Shown piece after piece: positions 1 through 7,292 of a stretch of 34,794 bases of DNA; the first letter of the stretch is position 1; every line of letters begins with the position of its first letter. A program made the translations under genes and the position numbers. This DNA is from Candidatus Brocadia sp. WS118 (GTDB lineage: Bacteria; Planctomycetota; Brocadiia; Brocadiales; Brocadiaceae). The notes beneath the pieces are model-generated. The model was given only the letters and a program-made list of their open reading frames with translations, was not told where the DNA came from and ran no database searches. The stretch lies in the NCBI GenBank assembly GCA_007618135.1, contig PHFX01000020.1:1-34794 (forward strand), given 5' to 3'.

Positions 1-88
1 TCCCTGGTCAAGGAAGATATCTCTGAGCTTTATGCCACTACCACTGACATATTCCATGTGCGCCATTTATACCCTGTTCAAAAGATAA

Positions 89-148
89 ATTCAAAGAAAA
101 AAGCCGTTGGGTTTTTGTCTTTTAAAACCCAACCTAATTTAATGGATT
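89..148 (+). repeat. Remnant of the mosaic intergenic repeat
   Basis: The stretch with TTCAAAGAAAAAAG and GTTGGGTTTTTGTCTT matches 29128-29158 almost base for base. It ends in CCTAATTTAA, like other copies of the family. It appears to be a truncated copy upstream of the molybdate regulator. I see no gene in 1-270. Confidence 0.5.
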
Positions 149-204
149 AAACGAATCATCTTTTTCTTTTTGTAAAAATATCCAGAGGGGAAATAGGTAT
201 GCCT

Positions 205-235
205 TTCCCTGGTCAGGGAAAATATTTCCTTGACA
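205..235. promoter_or_regulatory. Overlapping inverted repeats upstream of the modE-like promoter
   Basis: TTCCCTG-GT-CAGGGAA (205-220) is a perfect 7-2-7 palindrome. GTCAGGGAAA and TTTCCTTGAC (213-235) form a second inverted pair with one mismatch that runs into the -35 hexamer. A related half, TCCCTGGTCAAGGAA, opens the window at 2-15. This could be a second regulator site or a hairpin; no function can be assigned. Confidence 0.3.
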
Positions 236-259
236 ACATTATGTCTTTTAAGACATAAT
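230..259 (+). promoter_or_regulatory. Sigma-70-like promoter with a palindromic operator, modE-like gene
   Basis: TTGACA (230-235), an 18-bp spacer and CATAAT (254-259) form a near-consensus promoter. A perfect palindrome, ATTATGTCTT-TT-AAGACATAAT (238-259), fills the spacer and covers the -10 box, so a bound protein would block polymerase. The half-site TTATGTC recurs in the palindrome at 1448-1469 before the porin, which suggests autoregulation by the adjacent ModE-type protein. The -10 lies only 11 nt from the ATG at 271, so the transcript would be leaderless or nearly so. Confidence 0.6.
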
Positions 260-270
260 GCTCGGCAAGC

Positions 271-615
271 ATGAAGGTAAAATTCAAGATATGGTTTGAA
301 GAAAATGGGGGCGTGGCATTCGCTGAGGGGCGCAGGATACTCCTGGAAGCTGTAGATCGTCTGGGATCCCTGAATGCAGCAGCAAAAGAACTGGGTATGT
401 CATATCGGGCTGCATGGGGAAAGATCAAGGCCACGGAAAAGGCTTTAGGGATAAAATTACTGGAGGTTACTACCGGGGGAAAGGGTGGAGGCGGGGCAAC
501 TCTGACGTCAGAGGCAGAGGAACTGATTCTGAAATACCAAAAGTATACAGGCCGGATGACCTTGTTGATCGAAAAAGAATTCAAGCGTATTTTTGAAAAC
601 GAGAAATCGCAATGA
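271..615 (+). CDS. ModE-type winged-helix regulator, DNA-binding domain only
   Basis: This 114-residue protein matches the N-terminal helix-turn-helix domain of the molybdate regulator ModE. The core is the LGSLNAAAKELGMSYRAAW region (about residues 31-50), followed by a wing with the glycine-rich TGGKGGGGATLT turn (about 67-79). Full-length ModE also carries two C-terminal Mop domains of about 135 residues that sense molybdate; these are absent here. A separate gene for a di-Mop protein begins 308 bp downstream. The ATG start gives the family's usual N-terminus but has no clear ribosome-binding site, in line with a leaderless transcript from the promoter 11 nt upstream. I infer that it represses itself and the porin-modA unit. 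The family is clear; the regulon is inferred. Confidence 0.85.
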   Translation: MKVKFKIWFEENGGVAFAEGRRILLEAVDRLGSLNAAAKELGMSYRAAWGKIKATEKALGIKLLEVTTGGKGGGGATLTSEAEELILKYQKYTGRMTLLIEKEFKRIFENEKSQ

Positions 616-633
616 CGCCTTCATACCCGATGT

Positions 634-827
634 ATAGGAATTTCACAGTTGTTGCAGAGCGAAGAATTTCTTCGTTCTTCATTAAAAAGCAGTACGACGA
701 ATATCGAATATCGAACAAGGAATGTTGAATGATGAAGTAGGGACACGGAGCACCGTGTCCCTACTAAATTCCTTGTTCTGCGGTTCGATCTTCTCTTTAA
801 ATTAAGTTGCCGAAGGTCTAATTAAAT
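634..827 (+). repeat. Mosaic palindromic repeat, copy A1
   Basis: It begins ATAGGAATTTCA and ends GCCGAAGGTCTAATTAA. The interior contains GTTGCAGAGCGAAGA, a GAACAAGGAAT...ATTCCTTGTTC inverted pair and a hairpin with arms GTAGGGACACGG/CCGTGTCCCTAC. Close copies of the interior lie at 9836-10019, at 7054-7277 (second half) and, inverted, at 4234-4543. Confidence 0.8.
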
Positions 828-829
828 GT

Positions 830-912
830 ATAGGAATTTCAATTACCCCCCCCCATAATCCCCCCGTTTACGGGGGGAAACAGGGGGGAAAGTAGCCGAA
901 GGCCTAATTAAT
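830..912 (+). repeat. Mosaic palindromic repeat, copy A2
   Basis: This unit directly abuts copy A1 and has the same ends (ATAGGAATTTCA ... GCCGAAGGCCTAATTAA). Its cassette differs: a hairpin of CCCCCCG and CGGGGGG around TTTA, then a further G run. The same cassette occurs at 7078-7110. Two tandem units with identical ends but different middles show that the ends define the repeat. Confidence 0.75.
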
Positions 913-923
913 GGTGGTCGTAT

Positions 924-1331
924 ATGGCAAACAGACTTTGCGGAACGATTATCAATATAACTCACGGGCAAATCCATGCCCACGTTCAAATCCTCTGGAA
1001 GGAGATACCACTGAGTGTGATTATAACCCGCGCTTCGTGTGAGGATATGCATCTCCTGGTGGGCGATACTATTTCGGTGCTGGTCAAGGGCACAGATATT
1101 ATGATTGCAAAGGCATTTACAGGGATGTTGAGCGCCAGGAACAGGGCCAGGGGAATGGTAAGGCAGATTATTCAGGGAGACGTATTGTCGAAGATCTTTG
1201 TAGAATCTCAGGGTGATATGCTCCATGCCATTATTACCAATGCCTCTCTGAAGGAAATGAATATTAAAGAAGGTGATGAGGTTGCCGCCATTGTGAAATC
1301 AACAGAACTGATATTGTCAAAGGAAATTTAA
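924..1331 (+). CDS. Free-standing di-Mop (tandem molbindin) protein
   Basis: These 135 residues hold two molybdate/tungstate-binding Mop (TOBE-type) repeats. Repeat 1 spans about residues 4-65 (CGTIINITHGQI ... VIITRAS ... VLVKGTDIMI). Repeat 2 spans about 68-134 and begins with the family motif LSARNRARGMV, ending AIVKSTELIL. The length and arrangement equal the C-terminal sensory half of classical ModE. With the HTH-only ModE-type gene just upstream it looks like the detached ligand domain of a split regulator; storage or buffering of molybdate is the alternative. The ATG at 924 follows a GGTGG element, and the upstream region is repeat copy A2. No hydrophobic segment is present, so it should be cytoplasmic. 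Confidence 0.8.
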   Translation: MANRLCGTIINITHGQIHAHVQILWKEIPLSVIITRASCEDMHLLVGDTISVLVKGTDIMIAKAFTGMLSARNRARGMVRQIIQGDVLSKIFVESQGDMLHAIITNASLKEMNIKEGDEVAAIVKSTELILSKEI

Positions 1332-1447
1332 CATAAAGAGAGTGAAAGGAGGTGTACGGTAGAGGATAAGTTGTTTTTGGATATATCGTTTAAAATACCT
1401 TGTGGGGCAGGCTGCGTCAAAGCTGTTGCCCATTTTTATGTACATGC

Positions 1448-1469
1448 GTTATGTCATATATGATATAAC
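1448..1469. promoter_or_regulatory. Putative ModE-type operator upstream of the porin-modA unit
   Basis: GTTATGTCAT-AT-ATGATATAAC is a 10-2-10 palindrome with one mismatch. It matches the perfect palindrome at 238-259 in length, spacing and the TTATGTC half-site. It also resembles the known ModE box (CGNTATATA ... TATATAACG). It ends 21 nt before the porin start, where it would overlap a promoter or leader. Confidence 0.55.
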
Positions 1470-1489
1470 AATGACGAAAAGGAGGATAC

Positions 1490-2965
1490 ATGAGAAATAG
1501 GTGGATTCAATATGGTATATCGGTGGGTATGGTATTTTTCATGGTATATGCTGACGGTAGAACACAGGATATCATTGCCCAGGACGTTGTTCAGAACAGA
1601 GAGGCTTTTGAAGATGAAGTAGGTGATTTGAGAATGCAGTTAAAACAAATGGAAGAGGCGTTTCTTGTCCAGCAGCAGATGATGAAACAGATGGAGACAT
1701 TGGCAATAAGTCAGCAGGAGCAAATCAAAGAATTGAAAACCCGTGTCGAGTCTATGAGTGAAAAACCTGTGACCGTTGCAAAAGAAGAGATCAAAGAAGA
1801 GGTAAAGCAAGAGGTGGGGAACTACCTTGCATCGGATGAGGCGCGGGAAAAATTGGGATTAGGCGTACTTGGCAAGAATGAACCGGTTAACGGTTACTAT
1901 ACGCCCGATAAGGGAAAGTCCTCGATTGGTTTTCAAACACGGGATGGAAACTATTCTTTAAACATTGGTTTCAGATCCCAGATGCGCTTTACCTACAAGG
2001 ACAGAGATGAAGATTTTGATGAAGATGATGTAACTGATATCGATTTGCGCAGGGCGAGGCTTTGTTTTAACGGCAATATCTATAGCAAGGATCTGTTTTA
2101 TAACGTGGAACTTGATGCAGACAGCTTCGAGGCGAATCTGAGGGATTATTATATCTGGTGGACGCCATCGGCAGCCGAGGGAGCGTTCAGTGTAAAGGGC
2201 GGATATTTTAAGGTGCCGGCCAACCGTCAGTGGAATTCATCAGGTTTCTATCTCCTGCTTCAGGACAGGTCTATTGCCAGCGATAACTTTAAACAGGATC
2301 GTGATTACGGTATAGATCTCTATGGACAACCGTTCGATGGCCATATGGAATACCACGCAGCCGTTTTTCGCGGCGCTGGCCAGAATACCTCAAAAGCGTT
2401 TGGCAAGGATGAAAACAACGACAATGAACTCATGTATGTGCTTGCCGCACGGTATTATCCCTTTGGATGGTGCAATGCCAACAATATAGCAATGGGCTGG
2501 GATGAGACTGACTTGAACTACGAAGAGAATTTTAAGGCCTCAATTGGCGCATCGTTCGTTTATAATGCAAAGGAGAAAGACAAAAAGCTGGAAGACACCA
2601 ATTCCGCAATCGGCAACGTTGACCTGTCTATGAGATACAGAGGGTTTAGCTGGGATAGTGAATATTATATACGGGAGAATGATCCTGAAGACGATGGTGA
2701 TTCAGTGACCTCAGACGGTTTCTACACCCAGGCTGGGTATTTTGTGCTGCCCAAAAAACTGGAACTTGCTGCCCGTTACTCCATGCTTGACCCGAATGAG
2801 GACGAGCGGGATGATGTTCAGACGGAGTACACGGTTGGCGTCAATTATTACCTGCGTGGGCATCGCCAGCAGATACAGACTGACTTTGGTCACTTCGTAA
2901 CTGAGACCACGGGGCAGGATAAAGACGAAAACAGAATCAGACTACAATATCAAATGATCTTTTAG
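1490..2965 (+). CDS. Outer-membrane porin, OprO/OprP (phosphate-selective) type, with N-terminal coiled coil
   Basis: The 491-residue protein starts with a basic, hydrophobic signal segment (about residues 1-22). A glutamine/glutamate-rich coiled coil follows at about 35-100. From about 125 onward it is a beta-barrel with alternating aromatic strands and many acidic turns. It ends in Phe (YQMIF), the usual C-terminal aromatic of outer-membrane barrels. The region with DIDLRRARL, YNVELDAD and the KGGYFKVPANRQ segment is typical of the OprP/OprO superfamily. The AAGGAGG at 1480-1486 fixes the ATG. modA starts only 11 bp downstream, so the two are co-transcribed; a role in letting oxyanions such as molybdate across the outer membrane is inferred. 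Substrate specificity cannot be read from the sequence. Confidence 0.85.
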   Translation: MRNRWIQYGISVGMVFFMVYADGRTQDIIAQDVVQNREAFEDEVGDLRMQLKQMEEAFLVQQQMMKQMETLAISQQEQIKELKTRVESMSEKPVTVAKEEIKEEVKQEVGNYLASDEAREKLGLGVLGKNEPVNGYYTPDKGKSSIGFQTRDGNYSLNIGFRSQMRFTYKDRDEDFDEDDVTDIDLRRARLCFNGNIYSKDLFYNVELDADSFEANLRDYYIWWTPSAAEGAFSVKGGYFKVPANRQWNSSGFYLLLQDRSIASDNFKQDRDYGIDLYGQPFDGHMEYHAAVFRGAGQNTSKAFGKDENNDNELMYVLAARYYPFGWCNANNIAMGWDETDLNYEENFKASIGASFVYNAKEKDKKLEDTNSAIGNVDLSMRYRGFSWDSEYYIRENDPEDDGDSVTSDGFYTQAGYFVLPKKLELAARYSMLDPNEDERDDVQTEYTVGVNYYLRGHRQQIQTDFGHFVTETTGQDKDENRIRLQYQMIF

Positions 2966-2976
2966 AGGAGGACGCG

Positions 2977-3783
2977 ATGTTTTTGAAAAAACATAACAGA
3001 CGGGTTACGAATTTTATCCCGATAATATGTGCAGCCTGGTTACTATCTTTATTCATAGCTTTTCACCATGAGGTTTACGCGGATGAAAAAATCCTTATTG
3101 CGGCAGCCGCCAACCTGAATCCTGCCATGAATGATATCTGCAAAGGATTCGAGAAGAGATATCCTACCATCGATGCGGAGGTGTCGTACGGTTCGTCTGG
3201 CAATTTCTTTGCCCAGATTAAACAGGGGGCGCCTTTCGATATATTTTTCTCAGCCGATACAACCTATCCCGCGCGTCTCGAAGAGGAAGGTTTGGCGGTA
3301 AAGGGGGGAAGTACGACTTACGCCTTTGGAAGCATTGTGCTCTGGATACCAAAGAAATCCGCATTCAATCCCCGAAAGGGATTGCATCTCGTTTTAGACC
3401 CAAAGGTAAAAAAGCTGGCCATTGCAAACCAAAGGCTCGCACCGTATGGCATGGCAGCAGAGGAGGCGCTTCGACACTACGGATTGTGGGACAAGGTTCA
3501 GGATAAACTGGTCTTTGGGGAAAACATTTCGCAAACGGCGCAATTTGTCCAGTCAGGCGCAGCCGACGTGGGCATTATCGCCCTGTCCCAGGCAATTTCA
3601 CCAAAAATGGAAAATGATGGAGACTATTGGGTCATCCCTGCCGAAGCGTATAACAAACTTGGACAAGCCTATGTTGTCCTGCAAAGAGGCAAGGATAATC
3701 CGGGTGTCAAAAAATTCCTGGAATACGTACACGGGAGAAAGGGAGAAAAAGTATTTTCCAAATACGGTTATTTACTCCCATAA
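2977..3783 (+). CDS. modA: Molybdate ABC transporter, periplasmic binding protein ModA
   Basis: This 268-residue protein has a Sec signal peptide (hydrophobic core about 13-29, likely cleavage after VYA at 35). The mature domain starts with KILIAAAANL. Family ligand regions are visible: SYGSSGNFFAQIKQGAPFD, with the serines that coordinate the oxyanion, then APYGMAAEEAL and AADVGIIALSQA. The length is normal for ModA. It follows the porin by 11 bp with AGAGGAGG as ribosome-binding site. The permease and ATPase genes are not adjacent: a molbindin gene and a repeat insertion separate them, which is unusual for mod operons. A tungstate-binding relative remains possible, but the Mop and ModE neighbours favour molybdate. 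Confidence 0.92.
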   Translation: MFLKKHNRRVTNFIPIICAAWLLSLFIAFHHEVYADEKILIAAAANLNPAMNDICKGFEKRYPTIDAEVSYGSSGNFFAQIKQGAPFDIFFSADTTYPARLEEEGLAVKGGSTTYAFGSIVLWIPKKSAFNPRKGLHLVLDPKVKKLAIANQRLAPYGMAAEEALRHYGLWDKVQDKLVFGENISQTAQFVQSGAADVGIIALSQAISPKMENDGDYWVIPAEAYNKLGQAYVVLQRGKDNPGVKKFLEYVHGRKGEKVFSKYGYLLP

Positions 3784-3835
3784 TCAATAATCAATGAAGA
3801 ATATTTAAAATATTGAGATGAAATTGCTTGAAAAT

Positions 3836-3852
3836 GGAAAAACTGTTTTTCC
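3836..3852. other. Small hairpin between modA and the molbindin gene
   Basis: GGAAAAA-CTG-TTTTTCC forms a perfect 7-bp stem with a 3-nt loop. Just upstream, AATATTTAAAATATT (3800-3814) is another short palindrome. Either may be a processing or attenuation structure within the transcript; neither is a convincing terminator. Confidence 0.3.
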
Positions 3853-3928
3853 CTGAGGACCCAGATGTCCTAAATTTATTATAGGGTTCAGTGATCTGGA
3901 ACTGACTCCAGAAGTGAGGAGAAAAGGC

Positions 3929-4138
3929 ATGAAGATTAGCGCTCGTAATATTTTGAAGGGTAAGGTCAAAGAGGTGAAGCATGGTATGGTAGACACGGAA
4001 GTGGATATAGAATTGCCGGGAGGGGGTGAAATTGTATCGATAATTACCAAACACTCCGCAGAAACAATGAAACTAGCTAAAGGCAAGGAAGTTTGCGCGG
4101 TTATCAAGGCTTCCAACGTGATGATTATGGTAGACTAA
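3929..4138 (+). CDS. Molbindin, single Mop domain
   Basis: These 69 residues form one Mop domain with all family marks: MKISARNILKGKV at the N-terminus, then IVSIITKHSAETMKLAKGKEV and VIKASNVMIM. The length equals that of classical molbindins, which assemble into hexamers binding molybdate or tungstate in the cytoplasm. An upstream GTG (3914) would add five residues, but its codons overlap the AGGAG at 3917-3921, so the ATG at 3929 is preferred. It lies between modA and modB. Together with the di-Mop protein and the TOBE domain of ModC it is the third Mo-binding unit in this locus. Confidence 0.88.
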   Translation: MKISARNILKGKVKEVKHGMVDTEVDIELPGGGEIVSIITKHSAETMKLAKGKEVCAVIKASNVMIMVD

Positions 4139-4181
4139 CCGGGAGAAAAAAAATACGTATCAAATAGATGAAAATAACAAC

Positions 4182-4222
4182 TCACATACAGCCACCGTGC
4201 GCTGTACGGTGGCTGTATGTGA
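4182..4222 (+). terminator. Strong hairpin after the molbindin gene
   Basis: TCACATACAGCCACCGT pairs perfectly with ACGGTGGCTGTATGTGA: a 17-bp stem with a 7-nt loop. Only a weak A/T tract (AAATTATA) follows, so it may terminate transcription inefficiently, act bidirectionally or protect the 3' end. It closes the porin-modA-molbindin unit just before the repeat insertion. Confidence 0.6.
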
Positions 4223-4233
4223 AATTATACACG

Positions 4234-4543
4234 TTGAATTAGGCCTTCGGCGACTTTTACCCTGTGTTCCTTCGCTGGTTCAGTCGTCCTCGATTGAATC
4301 GAAACGTTTGATATAATTCCATCTCATAGCACGAGTTTTAGAGTATCGTTCAAATATATGGTTCAATCTGCAATGAGTGAACCAGCCGTAAAGATCGAAC
4401 CGCAGAACAAGGAATTTAGTAGGGACACGGTGCTCCGTGTCCCTACTTCATCATTCAACATTCCTTGTTCGGTATTCGTCGCACTGTTTTTCAATGGAGA
4501 ACGAAGAAGCTCTTCGCTCTGCAACAACTTTGAAATTCCTGAA
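4234..4543 (-). repeat. Mosaic palindromic repeat, copy B (inverted)
   Basis: Read on the minus strand it begins AGGAATTTCAAAG and ends GCCGAAGGCCTAATTCAA. Its first half equals copies A1 and D, including the GTAGGGACACGG hairpin. Its second half (4234-4385) instead matches 29160-29313, with the GGTTCAATC hairpins. It is therefore a recombinant of two cassette sets. It sits between the modA-molbindin unit and modB, splitting the mod genes. No gene is supported here. Confidence 0.8.
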
Positions 4544-4648
4544 CCTTAAAATATATTAACTGGTTGCATACTAATCGTTATTATGTAAGATACTGTATGT
4601 ACTGGCGTATATGGGCTAACTGCTTTTAAACTACAGGATTATTTTCCT

Positions 4649-5320
4649 ATGGATTTCACGGCTCCTTTCCTTTTAACCCTAAAGCTTTCTACCATTACAA
4701 CACTTTTATTATTTGTCCTGGGTATCCCTTTCGCCTACTGGCTTGCCTTTTCAAGGTTTCGCGGGAAATTTTTCGTTGAGTCTGTGGTAGCCTTGCCCCT
4801 TGTTCTTCCTCCGACTGTCCTGGGTTTCTATCTTCTTATGGCTCTTGGGGGAAACAGTTTTGTTGGGCGTTGGTACGAAAGTATGTTTCATAAGACGCTC
4901 GCATTCTCCTTTCAAGGGCTTGTTGTGGGTTCGTTCATTTATAACCTGCCTTTTGCAATACGGCCATTTCAATTGGCTTTTATGGGGGTGGACAAAAAAT
5001 TGCTTGAGGCATCATGGAGCCTGGGCAGATCAAAATTATACACCTTTCTTTTCGTTATTTTTCCTCTCTCCCGGCAAGGTGTTATAACCGGTTGCATACT
5101 CTCCTTTGCGCACTGCGTGGGTGAATTTGGAGTTGTCCTTATGATTGGCGGAAATATTCCAGGAATCACAAAGGTTGCCTCAGTAGCTATCTATGACGAG
5201 GTACAGGTGTTGAATTACGGAACTGCGAATATCTATGCAGCCATTTTACTGGCATTTTCATTTGTAATACTCACCGTGGTCTATTTTGTAAATAGACGTT
5301 TTCTTCTGCGCATGTTCTAG
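4649..5320 (+). CDS. modB: Molybdate ABC transporter permease ModB
   Basis: This 223-residue integral membrane protein has about five hydrophobic helices (roughly 10-30, 45-68, 83-105, 135-160 and 190-215). The cytoplasmic EAA loop that docks to the ATPase is clear: EASWSLGRSKL from Glu120, then FPLSRQGVITG, with the ModB-type GEFGVVLMIGGNIPG after it. The length is standard. The ATG at 4649 has only a weak upstream element (CAGGA). modC follows 21 bp later. It forms the channel for molybdate delivered by ModA. Confidence 0.93.
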   Translation: MDFTAPFLLTLKLSTITTLLLFVLGIPFAYWLAFSRFRGKFFVESVVALPLVLPPTVLGFYLLMALGGNSFVGRWYESMFHKTLAFSFQGLVVGSFIYNLPFAIRPFQLAFMGVDKKLLEASWSLGRSKLYTFLFVIFPLSRQGVITGCILSFAHCVGEFGVVLMIGGNIPGITKVASVAIYDEVQVLNYGTANIYAAILLAFSFVILTVVYFVNRRFLLRMF

Positions 5321-5341
5321 TAGTAACGTGGAGGTTTTGTC

Positions 5342-6220
5342 TTGATAAAAGTCCGTGTTAAAAAGACCTGGAAAAAATTTGGGCTAGATGTAAACTTTGA
5401 GATTCCTCATGAAAAAGTAACCGCTTTATTTGGTCCTTCCGGGGCGGGAAAGTCGAGTATATTGCGCCTGGTTTCTGGTCTGGAAAGGGCTGACGGTGGA
5501 ATGATCCTTAAAGGAGAAGACGTGTGGTATGATGAGTCAAAAGCAATAAACCTCCTTCCCCAGCAACGTTCCGTCGGGTTCGTATTCCAGGACTTTGCCC
5601 TATTTCCCCATTTAACGGTGGAAAAAAACGTAGCGTATGGAATAAAAGAAAAAAAGAGATTGAAAGAGGCAAAAGACCTTTTATCCCTGGTAGGGTTGTC
5701 CGGATACGAACGTTACTATCCCGGTCAATTGTCTGGAGGACAAAAACAAAGGGTTGCCCTGATCCGTGCACTGGCCAGAAGACCGGATATTCTGCTTCTG
5801 GACGAACCGCTTTCAGCGCTGGATTGGGAAACGCGCAGGCAATTACAGGAGGATTTAAAACGGATCATAAAACAGCTTCGCATAACCACACTCTATGTAA
5901 CCCATGATGTGACGGAGGTGTACAAACTGGCTGACTATGTGGTTGTGCTGGAGTACGGTAGGGTCACAAAACAAGGAACACCTGAAGATGTATTCATGGG
6001 AAGGCGGCTAAGCACTCGTATTCAGGTCGTAGGGAAGGTAGTAGATATAGAATCCGACTCCATTTTGGCAGCGGTTACTGTTTTGCATGAAGGCCAGTAT
6101 TTTAAGACCCTCATTGATACGGAAGAGATCCTGCGTATGAACCTCAGAATAGGAGACGATGTGGTGATCGGCGCCAAGTCTTCTGATGTGATCTTGTGTA
6201 AGGTCTTAACAGAAACGTAA
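5342..6220 (+). CDS. modC: Molybdate ABC transporter ATP-binding protein ModC with C-terminal TOBE/Mop domain
   Basis: The 292-residue ATPase carries Walker A GPSGAGKSS (31-39), a Q-loop at FVFQDFALFPHL, the ABC signature LSGGQ (130-134), Walker B ILLLDEPLSALD and the switch His in YVTHD. From about residue 224 a single TOBE/Mop domain follows (VVGKVVDIES ... VVIGAKSSDVILCKV); in ModC this domain allows feedback by bound molybdate. The start is TTG, supported by GGAGGT at 5330-5335. Most ModC proteins are around 350 residues, so this is a compact version. It powers ModB. Confidence 0.93.
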   Translation: MIKVRVKKTWKKFGLDVNFEIPHEKVTALFGPSGAGKSSILRLVSGLERADGGMILKGEDVWYDESKAINLLPQQRSVGFVFQDFALFPHLTVEKNVAYGIKEKKRLKEAKDLLSLVGLSGYERYYPGQLSGGQKQRVALIRALARRPDILLLDEPLSALDWETRRQLQEDLKRIIKQLRITTLYVTHDVTEVYKLADYVVVLEYGRVTKQGTPEDVFMGRRLSTRIQVVGKVVDIESDSILAAVTVLHEGQYFKTLIDTEEILRMNLRIGDDVVIGAKSSDVILCKVLTET

Positions 6221-6278
6221 GACATGTTGAGAAATATACAGCAGGGAACACGGGTTTTCTGGTTATACGGGATTTTTA

Positions 6279-6339
6279 TTGCACGGGCAGCTAAGAGTGT
6301 ATAATATAACAAAATGAGGTTTATCATCCTTCATTTTGT
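6279..6339 (+). promoter_or_regulatory. Candidate promoter and leader hairpin of phoU
   Basis: TTGCAC (6279-6284) and TATAAT (6300-6305) resemble a promoter, though the 15-bp spacer is short. Immediately after it, ACAAAATGA (6309-6317) and TCATTTTGT (6331-6339) form a perfect 9-bp inverted repeat at the expected transcription start. This could be an operator or a leader hairpin. Confidence 0.35.
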
Positions 6340-6377
6340 CTCTTTCGAATTAAATTATTCGGGTCAGGAAAAAGGTT

Positions 6378-7049
6378 ATGGAACGACATTTTGATCAACA
6401 ACTAGGGATACTGAGGAAAAACCTTATTCAGATGGCTTCACTGGTGGAGGCGGCTATTGCAAAGGCCGTGAAATCACTGATTGAGAGGAATAGTGAATTG
6501 GCCTGTTTGGTAGTGAAAAGCGACGAACAGGTGGATACTCTGGAACTGGAACTTGAAAAACAATGCGTGGACTTGCTGGCGTTACAGCAGCCTTTTGCCA
6601 TCGATCTCCGGTTTATTACGTCTGCAATTAAGATCACCAGCAATCTCGAACGCATGGGCGATCTTGCTGTTAACATCGCAGAACGCGTGATCCCGCTGAA
6701 CCAGGAGCCACAACTGAAACCGCTCATTGATATTCCCAGAATGGCGACCATTACCCAAACCATGGTGAAAGACAGCATCGATGCATTTGTGAACAAAGAT
6801 ACGGCGCTTGCCAGGGCGGTTGCTGAACGTGATTCCACCGTAGATTCCCTGAATGACCAGATATTCAGGGAACTGTTGACCTATATGATGCAGAACCCGG
6901 CAAACATAACACGTGCAGTGCACTTGATTCTGATTTCCCGTCATCTGGAAAGGATTGCCGACCACTCCACTAACATTGCTGAAGAAGTCATCTATATCGT
7001 AAAGGCCAAGGTTGTCAAGCATCGCAGCACCAGCCTGGAAGAGATTTAG
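6378..7049 (+). CDS. phoU: PhoU-family phosphate signalling protein
   Basis: These 223 residues form two PhoU three-helix repeats. Both carry the metal-binding signature: NLERMGDLAVNIAE near residue 90 and HLERIADHSTNIAE near residue 190. The length is that of canonical PhoU, a cytoplasmic adaptor between the Pst transporter and the PhoR kinase that limits phosphate uptake. No pst, phoR or phoB gene lies nearby; the neighbours are modC upstream and a TPR protein downstream. A role in another ABC transporter's control is possible but unproven. The ATG follows AGGAAAAAGG. Confidence 0.9.
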   Translation: MERHFDQQLGILRKNLIQMASLVEAAIAKAVKSLIERNSELACLVVKSDEQVDTLELELEKQCVDLLALQQPFAIDLRFITSAIKITSNLERMGDLAVNIAERVIPLNQEPQLKPLIDIPRMATITQTMVKDSIDAFVNKDTALARAVAERDSTVDSLNDQIFRELLTYMMQNPANITRAVHLILISRHLERIADHSTNIAEEVIYIVKAKVVKHRSTSLEEI

Positions 7050-7053
7050 TGGA

Positions 7054-7277
7054 CAGGAATTTCAATTACCTCCAATAATCCCCCCGTTTACGGGGGGAAA
7101 GAGGGGGGGTTGTAGAGCGACGAGCATTGTCGCTTTACATTGAAAAGCAGTACGCCGAATATCGAACAAGGAATGCTGAATGATGAAGTAGGGACACGGA
7201 GCACCGTGTCCCTACAAAATTCCTTGTTCTGCGGTTCGATGTTCTCTTTAAATAAGTTGTTGAAGGTCTAATTCAAT
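7054..7277 (+). repeat. Mosaic palindromic repeat, copy C
   Basis: It begins ACAGGAATTTCAATTACC, like copy A2, and carries the CCCCCCG/CGGGGGG hairpin. After a junction near 7115-7140 it continues as copy A1 (AGCAGTACGCCGAATATCG, the GTAGGGACACGG hairpin) and ends GAAGGTCTAATTCAA. It is a second clear hybrid of cassettes found separately elsewhere. Confidence 0.8.
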
Positions 7278-7292
7278 GACCCATCATCTTCA

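Noticed and set aside
843-1226. 127-codon minus-strand frame over the di-Mop gene
   Set aside because: Antisense shadow of a well-supported Mop protein, beginning inside it and ending in repeat A2.
4358-4549. 63-codon open frame in the modA-modB spacer
   Set aside because: It lies wholly in inverted repeat copy B and its translation follows the palindromes; no ribosome-binding site or family match.
4580-4620. Possible third ModE-type operator before modB
   Set aside because: TTATGTA occurs, but the second half-site does not follow at the required spacing, so the palindrome is not formed.
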